DNA from: an uncultured Bacilli bacterium
GTDB taxonomy: Bacteria; Bacillota_I; Bacilli_A; RF39; UBA660
Reading direction: 5' to 3'
NCBI GenBank assembly: GCA_944332505.1
Contig: CALVKC010000003.1
Span: 124,001 to 188,000, forward strand
DNA length: 64,000 bases
The notes beneath the pieces were generated by a model. The model made no database searches. It saw only the letters and a program-made list of their open reading frames with translations, and was not told the DNA's origin. The position numbers were made by a program, and so were the translations under genes. Shown here piece after piece: positions 42,510 through 48,892 of the stretch (positions are counted from its first letter, which is position 1; each line of letters starts with the position of its first letter).

Positions 42510-43167
42510 GTTTAAAAATTTTTAATAAATTATTTTTTACTTTACGAAACATATTATCTTTTTTAATTAACTTTTCATTCACTTTGCTAATAAATAGACT
42601 GTCATTCATTAATTCAAATAAATCATTATACACTATGTCAGCTTTAGAGCTATAACTATCATTACTGTCTGTTTTAATTAAAACACTAACTTTATTTTTT
42701 GGTTTACTTTTAATAACATCTTTGTTAATGGTTATAACCACATCACATTCACTCCATATATCAGATGGCTTTTTCGGAAAAAAAATACGTCTAACTCTAG
42801 AACCTATTTTACTTAAAAAGTAATATGTTGATTGTATAGTTAAAGCTATTTCATGCAATGAAAAATGTGTAATTTCATACTTGTTACCATCATCCAAATT
42901 ATTCAATTTTATTTCCCAATCAGTAATTGCATTAACTAAATTTCTTTTCGATTGTTTTGCACAGCCAAAAATTTCATACGCATAATCAACATAAATAAAA
43001 TTATCTTTATCTTTTTTGGATTTAAATTTTAAACTATCTATTAACTCAGTATAATTTAAATTACTAAATTCTTCATTTACATTATCATTGACATCCCTTT
43101 TATAATATTTAATTATTTGACTATTAATGTCTCTAACAATGTTATTTAACTCTATGCCTATTTTCAT
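42499..43167 (-). CDS. HAD/5'-nucleotidase-like protein, probably catalytically dead
   Basis: The 222-residue protein starts MKIGIELNNIVRDINSQI. In HAD-type phage nucleotidases the equivalent is a GxDxDG-type motif, with Asp as nucleophile and acid. Here the segment reads GIELNN, so both Asp positions are lost. The rest follows the family: FGCAKQSKRNLVNAITDWEI, HEIALTIQSTYYFLSKIGSR and WSECDVVITINKDVIKSKPK. I infer a folded but inactive relative, perhaps a binding protein. It ends with TAG and overlaps the next gene. Identification of the family is by pattern only. Confidence 0.45.
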   Translation of the reverse strand: MKIGIELNNIVRDINSQIIKYYKRDVNDNVNEEFSNLNYTELIDSLKFKSKKDKDNFIYVDYAYEIFGCAKQSKRNLVNAITDWEIKLNNLDDGNKYEITHFSLHEIALTIQSTYYFLSKIGSRVRRIFFPKKPSDIWSECDVVITINKDVIKSKPKNKVSVLIKTDSNDSYSSKADIVYNDLFELMNDSLFISKVNEKLIKKDNMFRKVKNNLLKIFKHGN

Positions 43168-43216
43168 ATTTTTATTTTATTTAAAAAATAAATAAAAAAA
43201 TTATTATGTCAATAGT

Positions 43217-44200
43217 TTAAATTAATTTATCTTCTAAAATATTCTTTTCTAAACATTTAACACATATTGGTTTACCATATGTATATTTAGTGATATCAGC
43301 ATCATATTTGTTCATTTCACAATTACAAATGCTACAATATTCTTTACGTTCAAAATCAATAATATTATTACTAGATTTTTTTTCCATTTTAGTATCATAT
43401 TTAAATTGCATACTATCAGAGAAAAATTTATCAATTAAATTTTTTCTATCATAATAATCAGCCGTATATGTAATAACATATTCATGTTCATTTTTATCAA
43501 ATTTAAAACATTTTAAATTATAAAAATTATATGAAATAAAATCATCTTCATTATAGGCTTTATGTGTAACAAATGATAATTGTTTAATGTTAGAGCATAT
43601 TTCACTATGTTGAAATACATATTTTTTATTAGTATTGTTATAAATTTTTTCCAATTCATTTACAAAAGCTTTGGTTGTTACATCATATTTATCACAATAC
43701 GTACTAAAATGTAATGAAATATATATTTCATTATTAATATCAACATCAATTACGGTACAATAATGTTCAAGTTTAAATTTTGGTATATCATTAGTAATAA
43801 TAGATATTATATATCGTTCATTACCATATGAGTCAACTCTATTCAATTCATCTAATACATTTTCACAAATTATTTTATTATCTTGTGAAAATTTATGATT
43901 TTTCTTTTTACTAGGATTAACTTTGATAGCATTACCATCACCAATATATTTATATTTCTTAGATTCATTAGATACTTTATAATCCATATATCTAGTTTCT
44001 ATAACTTGCTCTGTTATTTCACCATTAAGTAATGCCTTACCTAACTTTGTATCATTAATATTAGATACTATTTGTTTACTTTCAACATTATTACTAGTAT
44101 TTGAATCTAAAATAATATTATCACCACCTTTCATGCCAAATGGTAAAGCATAAAATATTCGTTTTAACCAATTAAAATTCATTAAGTAATCGTTTTTCAA
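43217..44200 (-). CDS. Unknown protein with C-terminal zinc-binding motif
   Basis: The 327-residue protein is mixed alpha/beta in the middle (YIISIITNDIPKFKLEHYCT; YISLHFSTYCDKYDVTTKAF). It ends with a four-Cys zinc site, CSICNCE...CVKC. No catalytic motif is seen. The start may be either the ATG at 44200 or the in-frame ATG at 44182. The second overlaps the upstream stop in the ATG...TAA style used by its neighbours. It sits between GT-A and HAD-like genes in one unit. Function unknown. Confidence 0.5.
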   Translation of the reverse strand: MKNDYLMNFNWLKRIFYALPFGMKGGDNIILDSNTSNNVESKQIVSNINDTKLGKALLNGEITEQVIETRYMDYKVSNESKKYKYIGDGNAIKVNPSKKKNHKFSQDNKIICENVLDELNRVDSYGNERYIISIITNDIPKFKLEHYCTVIDVDINNEIYISLHFSTYCDKYDVTTKAFVNELEKIYNNTNKKYVFQHSEICSNIKQLSFVTHKAYNEDDFISYNFYNLKCFKFDKNEHEYVITYTADYYDRKNLIDKFFSDSMQFKYDTKMEKKSSNNIIDFERKEYCSICNCEMNKYDADITKYTYGKPICVKCLEKNILEDKLI

Positions 44201-44378
44201 TTTCTAATATTATATTATTATACAATTTGTAAATTTTCTTTTTTTTATCAACTATCTTTAAATCATTTTCATCAACTAATTGATGTAATGCGATACCATT
44301 ATCGTATTTACTGTTTAATAATTCACAGCAATTTTTAACTTCTAACAATTTATTCAAATCTAAATCACTCAAATTCAT
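44172..44378 (-). CDS. Small helical protein, unknown function
   Basis: The 68-residue protein (MNLSDLDLNKLLEVKNCCEL; ...YKLYNNIILEIEKRLLNEF) is predicted to be helical and charged. It overlaps the glycosyltransferase at 44375 by the ATGA form and the following gene by a few bases, so it is embedded in a translationally coupled run. No recognised domain. Confidence 0.5.
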   Translation of the reverse strand: MNLSDLDLNKLLEVKNCCELLNSKYDNGIALHQLVDENDLKIVDKKKKIYKLYNNIILEIEKRLLNEF

Positions 44379-45058
44379 TTTTTATTTATTTTTATAGGGT
44401 AATATTTATGATATTTACTATTTATATAATCTCGATTTAAAGCCCAATTTTCATCTATTTCACCAATAGAATTATGGGCTATTCGGATATTAGTAGTGAC
44501 ACCAATTTTAACACTGTTAGTTATAAAATTAGCTAAACAAAAATCCACATCATACATATGAAATCCTGTTAATGAACTATCAAAATTAACTTTAATTTTA
44601 TTTTTATTAATTGCAATAAACAACCCATCAACAACACAAACTTCTTCTAAATCATATGATAATAATTCTGAAAATGCAGTCAGCCATGATTGTGTTGCAC
44701 TTCTATGTATTACTTGCCCATATTTTTGATTGTATCTCCACCAAGCAGCTTCTTCATCGAACTCAGCAGAACCAGCAACACCTATGATACCATAGTCATT
44801 ATTTTCATTAAACAATCTAACAATCTCAGAACCCCAACCATATCGTAAAAACTCAATATCATCATGTATAAAAACTATAAAATTATCATTAATATCATTG
44901 ATAATTTCATGATATATTTGGGATAAGCCAACACCATCTTTATTTGTAATAAAAACTAAATCATGTTCAATGCCACAAGTATTATTTACATTATCGCAAA
45001 AATTCTTTTTTTCATCTTTAGTATGTTTAGAACAAACAACAATTGTAATTTTTTCCAT
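44375..45058 (-). CDS. Glycosyltransferase, GT-A fold (StrF/Glyco_tranf_2_5-like)
   Basis: The 227-residue protein resembles the StrF-type glycosyltransferase group. It has KITIVVCSKHT at the start, then LVFITNKDGVGLSQIYHEII, the DxD-like FIHDDIEF (HDD at 65-67), GIIGVAGSAEFDEEAAWWRY and VVDGLFIAINKNK. FHMYDVDFCL and IRIAHNSIGEIDENWALNRD complete the pattern. It probably transfers a sugar from a nucleotide donor. It ends with TGA in an ATGA overlap with the next gene. It is the first gene of the minus unit that faces the GT-B gene at 45185 across a very AT-rich gap. Confidence 0.78.
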   Translation of the reverse strand: MEKITIVVCSKHTKDEKKNFCDNVNNTCGIEHDLVFITNKDGVGLSQIYHEIINDINDNFIVFIHDDIEFLRYGWGSEIVRLFNENNDYGIIGVAGSAEFDEEAAWWRYNQKYGQVIHRSATQSWLTAFSELLSYDLEEVCVVDGLFIAINKNKIKVNFDSSLTGFHMYDVDFCLANFITNSVKIGVTTNIRIAHNSIGEIDENWALNRDYINSKYHKYYPIKINKK

Positions 45059-45184
45059 AAGTTTTATATTATTATTTATTTAATATAAAATATATATAAA
45101 TAATTTATATTATCAATATATATTTTTTATTGAATAATATAATATATTATATATAATTTATATATATTATAATATAATTAAATT
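45059..45184. promoter_or_regulatory. Extremely AT-rich divergent control region
   Basis: The 126 bases between divergent glycosyltransferase genes contain only about three G or C. They are made of TATA/ATAT runs with short dyads such as TATATAATTTATATA. No TTTG element and no exact AATATTTAT box at the usual distance was found, so the promoters are of another type or masked. The DNA is probably curved or easily melted. Confidence 0.4.
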
Positions 45185-46411
45185 ATGAAAAAAATAAAAA
45201 TATTAGTTATTCCGTCTGATAAAGGTGGTTGTGGTTTTTTCAGGTCAGTTCAACCACATGAATACATTGCTAAACATTATAGTGATTTATTCAGTATTGA
45301 TATCATGTATCAGTTACCACCAAATGTATTTTTGGATAAATTTTTTGCTCAATATGATATTGTTCATATTCATAAGCAGTTAGATAAAGATTGCAATTTA
45401 GCTCGTATGATTAAATTTTGTGGTTGTAAATTAATTGTAGATATAGATGACCATTATGATTTGGGAAATGACCATCCGATGTCTTCAATGGCTAAAATGC
45501 AAAATTGGAAAGAACCAATAATAAATCATTTAAAATTAGCTGATATGGTAACAACAACAACAGATATTTTCAAAGAAGTGTTACTTAAGCATAATAAAAA
45601 TGTGGTTGTGTTACCAAATGCCATTAATCCTAATGAAGAACAATTTATACCTAAACCAACATATTCTGATAGACTTAGATTTGGTATAATATGCGGTTCT
45701 TCACATCTCGAAGATATCAAATTATTAAATGGTATGGTTAGTCAATTATCTAAAGATGTTATTGATAAAATACAAATTGTATTATGTGGATTCGATACTA
45801 ATGGAACTAAAGCAATTAGGGATGAAAAAACAGGACAAATACAATATAGACCAATCGAGCCTAAAGAAACTTGTTGGTATGATTATGAGAAAATAGTAAC
45901 TAATAATTATTCAATAGTTAGCCCAAATCATAAAGAATTTTTAAGTCATTTTTATAAAGGCATTGAGTATCCAATTATTACTGAACCTTATAGAAGATGC
46001 TGGACTAAAACAATTGACAAATATGCAACACATTACAATAATATCGATGTGTTATTAGTCCCATTAAAAGAAAATAATTTTAATAAGGTTAAGTCCCAAT
46101 TAAAAGTAATTGAAGCTGGTTTTTTTCATAAAGCTATTATTGCTCAAAATTTTGGTCCTTATACAATTGATTTGATACCAATGATTGAAAAAGGTGGTTC
46201 AATTAATGAAAATGGTAATGCGTTATTAGTAGATTCTAATAAAAATCATAAACAATGGGCTAAATACATAACTAAATTGGTTAATGATAAAGAAATGTTA
46301 AGTAAATTACAAGAAAACTTATACAACACTGTTAAAGACAAATACTCATTAGATACTGTATGTAAATTTAGAATTGAAAGTTATTTAAATTTATTAAATC
46401 AAAAGCGTTAA
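45185..46411 (+). CDS. Glycosyltransferase, GT-B fold (GT4-like)
   Basis: The 408-residue protein shows GT-B features. The N-terminal domain has ILVIPSDKGGCGFFRSVQPH, then FFAQYDIVHIHKQLDKDCN and KLIVDIDDHYDLGNDHPMSS. The hinge segment is VVVLPNAINPNE, and the donor region is VKSQLKVIEAGFFHKAIIAQ near residues 300-320 with its conserved Glu. A final helix (KYSLDTVCKFRIESYLNLLN) is as in GT4 enzymes. The sugar donor and acceptor are unknown. It is alone on the plus strand with its own terminator and stands opposite a GT-A gene. Confidence 0.78.
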   Translation: MKKIKILVIPSDKGGCGFFRSVQPHEYIAKHYSDLFSIDIMYQLPPNVFLDKFFAQYDIVHIHKQLDKDCNLARMIKFCGCKLIVDIDDHYDLGNDHPMSSMAKMQNWKEPIINHLKLADMVTTTTDIFKEVLLKHNKNVVVLPNAINPNEEQFIPKPTYSDRLRFGIICGSSHLEDIKLLNGMVSQLSKDVIDKIQIVLCGFDTNGTKAIRDEKTGQIQYRPIEPKETCWYDYEKIVTNNYSIVSPNHKEFLSHFYKGIEYPIITEPYRRCWTKTIDKYATHYNNIDVLLVPLKENNFNKVKSQLKVIEAGFFHKAIIAQNFGPYTIDLIPMIEKGGSINENGNALLVDSNKNHKQWAKYITKLVNDKEMLSKLQENLYNTVKDKYSLDTVCKFRIESYLNLLNQKR

Positions 46412-46430
46412 TTTATTTAACGCTTTTTTT
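46401..46430 (+). terminator. Rho-independent terminator
   Basis: AAAAGCGTTAA pairs with TTAACGCTTTT and a T run follows. It overlaps the stop of the glycosyltransferase. Confidence 0.75.
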
Positions 46431-46459
46431 GTTTTTTAACTTAAAAATATATATATTTG
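46428..46459 (+). promoter_or_regulatory. Bacteroidota-type promoter for nucleotide operon
   Basis: TTTG at 46428-46431, then 20 bases, then TATATTTG at 46452-46459. This matches the Bacteroidota housekeeping promoter (TTTG-N19 to 21-TAnnTTTG). It lies 26 bases before the start at 46485. This suggests early expression by the unmodified host polymerase. Confidence 0.55.
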
Positions 46460-46484
46460 CATTGAAACTTTAATAAATATAATT

Positions 46485-47054
46485 ATGATTAGTGAAGAAG
46501 TAAAAAACAAAAATTTTAGATTATTTTTATCTAAATTAAATAATGTTGGAGTGACTTCAACCACAGTTGAAGAAGTTTTAGGAGAATCATTGTTAAATTG
46601 TCCATTCTCAATTTCCAACGAGAATCAATGTGCATATGACGGTTCTTTACTGCATATTGTTTTAAGAACATTAACACCAATTGCTTTGAAGTTAAATGAA
46701 CTTTTACCAGAAGAACATAGAGTTAACCAACAAAGTATTGTAAAAGTTTGCTTGTTAAGTCATATTTCGAAATGTAAAATGTTTGAACAAAATGATAATC
46801 AATGGGAGATTGAAAAGAAAGGTATATTATATAAATATGCTAAATCTAATGTGGCACTTAAAATGGGGGCTAGGTCTATATTACTGTGTCAAGAAATGGG
46901 AATTACTTTTACTCCAGAAGAATTTGAAGCTATGCTTATATTAGATAAAGATGATAGTGATTTACAATCGAAATATTATTCTAACGCACTGTCAATTATA
47001 ATTAAACAAGCTAATGAATTAACACACTTAAATAATAGATTAAATATAAAATAA
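46485..47054 (+). CDS. HD-domain-like protein with lost catalytic residues
   Basis: The 189-residue protein follows the layout of an HD-superfamily hydrolase: an opening CPFSISNENQCAYDGSLLHI, then VCLLSHISKCKMF where the family has LLHDxxK. After that come QWEIEKKGILYKYAKSN and KMGARSILLCQEMGITFTPE where families have GHGEKS, and MLILDKD where a WH motif is expected. The first His (YDGSLLHI) is kept. The HD pair appears as SH, and the later His residues are lost. I conclude an inactive relative that may bind nucleotides or proteins. It heads the operon with dUTPase and IMP dehydrogenase-like genes under a host-type promoter. Confidence 0.5.
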   Translation: MISEEVKNKNFRLFLSKLNNVGVTSTTVEEVLGESLLNCPFSISNENQCAYDGSLLHIVLRTLTPIALKLNELLPEEHRVNQQSIVKVCLLSHISKCKMFEQNDNQWEIEKKGILYKYAKSNVALKMGARSILLCQEMGITFTPEEFEAMLILDKDDSDLQSKYYSNALSIIIKQANELTHLNNRLNIK

Positions 47055-47057
47055 TTT

Positions 47058-47714
47058 ATGGGAGTAAATGAAAATATTGATAATGAAAATTTAATCGCTC
47101 GAATAAAAGAGGCTATTGGACTTAAAAAGCTTAATGTTAGATTTAAAAAATTAAATGAAAATGCAGTAGTTCCAGTTTATGCTCATGATGGTGATGTGGG
47201 TATGGATTTTGTTGCGATAGATGTAGAATATAACGATGAATTAGATATGTATGTTTATCATACAGGTCTAGCATTTGAAAGTGATTTCCATTATGGACAA
47301 TTCCTATTTCCTAGGAGTTCAAATCGTAAAACAGATGCATATTTATGTAATTCAGTTGGTATTGCTGATAGTGCAATATATCGTGGTGAAATTTTATTTT
47401 GTTATAAAAATAGAGACTCCATTCATTCTATTGCAGAAGCAAAAGCTAATGCTGCTATGATGGAATACTATACCACATGTAATGTTGAAGAAAAGGATTC
47501 CCAATGGTGGGTTAGGAACGGTATTGACATTTATAACAAAACTAAATTAAAGGTTTATGAAGATGCTAAAAAATTAAAATATGCACCATATAAAGTTGGT
47601 GAAAAAATTGGTCAGATGGTTATGCTTTGTTATCCAAATGTTAACTTAATAGAATGCGATGAATTATCTTCAACAACTAGGGGTGAAAATGGTTTTGGGT
47701 CTACTGGTAAATAA
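47058..47714 (+). CDS. dut: dUTPase
   Basis: The 218-residue protein has all five dUTPase motifs in order: motif 1 AHDGDVGMDFVA (about 42-53), motif 2 PRSS (85-88), motif 3 NSVGIADSAIYRGEI (about 98-112), motif 4 KIGQMVM (about 185-191) and motif 5 TTRGENGFGSTG near the C-terminus. The enzyme splits dUTP to dUMP and pyrophosphate, keeping uracil out of phage DNA and feeding thymidylate synthesis. Motif 3 has one residue more between the Asp and Tyr than the usual GVIDxGYRGE, and there is an insert of about 55 residues before motif 4. It is three bases after the HD-like gene and 12 before the IMP dehydrogenase-like gene. Confidence 0.88.
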   Translation: MGVNENIDNENLIARIKEAIGLKKLNVRFKKLNENAVVPVYAHDGDVGMDFVAIDVEYNDELDMYVYHTGLAFESDFHYGQFLFPRSSNRKTDAYLCNSVGIADSAIYRGEILFCYKNRDSIHSIAEAKANAAMMEYYTTCNVEEKDSQWWVRNGIDIYNKTKLKVYEDAKKLKYAPYKVGEKIGQMVMLCYPNVNLIECDELSSTTRGENGFGSTGK

Positions 47715-47726
47715 AAATATATAAAT

Positions 47727-48860
47727 ATGCTAGAAAATAATATTAAATATTCGTATAATGATATTACGTTAGTTCCGTCTATATTATCTGAAATATCTCA
47801 TAGACATGAATGTGTTACTCATTTAAGTAATGGTAAATTACCTATATTTACTGCACCAATGAGTACTGTGGTCGATGATAAAAATTTTGAACTTTTTGAA
47901 AATAATGGTATTAATGCAATTTTACCAAGAAATATTAATATTAAAACTAGAATAGATTTTGTAAAAAAAAGTAAATGGGTAGCATTTTCATTAAATGAAT
48001 TTAATGACATATTTAATAATGCCGACAATTTGAATATGTGGAATGATAGCAAAAAGTTATTTGTTCTAGTTGATATTGCTAATGGACATATGGTAAAGTT
48101 ATATGATTCAGTTAGGCAAGTTAAATCTTTATTAAAAGATAAGATATCTATAATGGTTGGTAATATTGCCAATCCAGAAACATATTTAGCTGTTTATGAA
48201 AGTGGCGCAGATTATGTTAGATTAGGTATCGGTGGTGGAAGTGGTTGTATCACTTCATCAAATACTGGAATACATTATCCTATGGCTAGTTTAGTTAATG
48301 AAACATTTATAATTAAACAGAGAATAGCAAAGGATAACAACATAGACATTAATCAATTGCCTAAAATTATTGCTGATGGTGGTATTAGAAATTATAACGA
48401 TGTAATTAAGGCGTTGGCATTGGGTGCTGATTATGTTATGATTGGTAGCATTTTAGCATCGTTATTAGAAAGTTCTGCACAAATTTGTTATAAATTAGAT
48501 AATGAATATATTGAGCTACGTGATATTATCTCAATTTCTAAAAAAGATAATATATACTGTGTTGAAACTAAAGACAGTTTTACTAAAGATAATATTTTAT
48601 TTACGGAAAAATTGTATAAAAAGTTTTACGGTATGGCATCTAAAGACGGACAAATAGCAATTAATGGTGAAAAGAAAAAAACTTCAGAAGGTATTACAAA
48701 ATATCTAGAATTAGATATGAGTCTAATTAAGTGGGTAGAAAATCTAGATTCATATATAAAATCAGCTATGAGTTATCTTAATATAAAGGATATTAAAGAT
48801 ATTAATAAATCTAAAATTATTATTATTTCTAATAATACTTATAATTCAATAAATAAATAA
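47727..48860 (+). CDS. IMP dehydrogenase / GMP reductase family protein
   Basis: The 377-residue protein is a TIM-barrel enzyme of the IMPDH/GMPR family: SYNDITLVPS at the start, APMSTVVDD, NGINAILPRN, FVLVDIANGH, VGNIANPETY, the active-site loop GIGGGSGCITS with Cys174, IIADGGIRNYNDVIKALALG and GADYVMIGS. The mobile flap region is FYGMASKDGQ followed by a GEKKKTSEG segment. It lacks the CBS pair of cellular IMPDH, giving a GMP reductase-like length. Whether it makes XMP from IMP or IMP from GMP cannot be told. It would change guanine nucleotide supply during infection. The last 25 residues are an Asn/Ile/Lys tail. It closes the operon with a terminator shared with the opposing gene. Confidence 0.82.
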   Translation: MLENNIKYSYNDITLVPSILSEISHRHECVTHLSNGKLPIFTAPMSTVVDDKNFELFENNGINAILPRNINIKTRIDFVKKSKWVAFSLNEFNDIFNNADNLNMWNDSKKLFVLVDIANGHMVKLYDSVRQVKSLLKDKISIMVGNIANPETYLAVYESGADYVRLGIGGGSGCITSSNTGIHYPMASLVNETFIIKQRIAKDNNIDINQLPKIIADGGIRNYNDVIKALALGADYVMIGSILASLLESSAQICYKLDNEYIELRDIISISKKDNIYCVETKDSFTKDNILFTEKLYKKFYGMASKDGQIAINGEKKKTSEGITKYLELDMSLIKWVENLDSYIKSAMSYLNIKDIKDINKSKIIIISNNTYNSINK

Positions 48861-48892
48861 ATAAAAAGGATGCTTAAGCATCCTTTTTATTT
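48859..48892. terminator. Bidirectional terminator between convergent genes
   Basis: AAATAAAAAGGATGC pairs with GCATCCTTTTTATTT around TTAA, between the IMPDH-like gene (plus) and the fibre gene (minus). Confidence 0.78.

Noticed and set aside
47727..48860. An intein in the IMPDH-like gene
   Set aside because: IMPDH genes are known split-intein hosts, but the frame is continuous through the GGGSGC active loop with no intein blocks.
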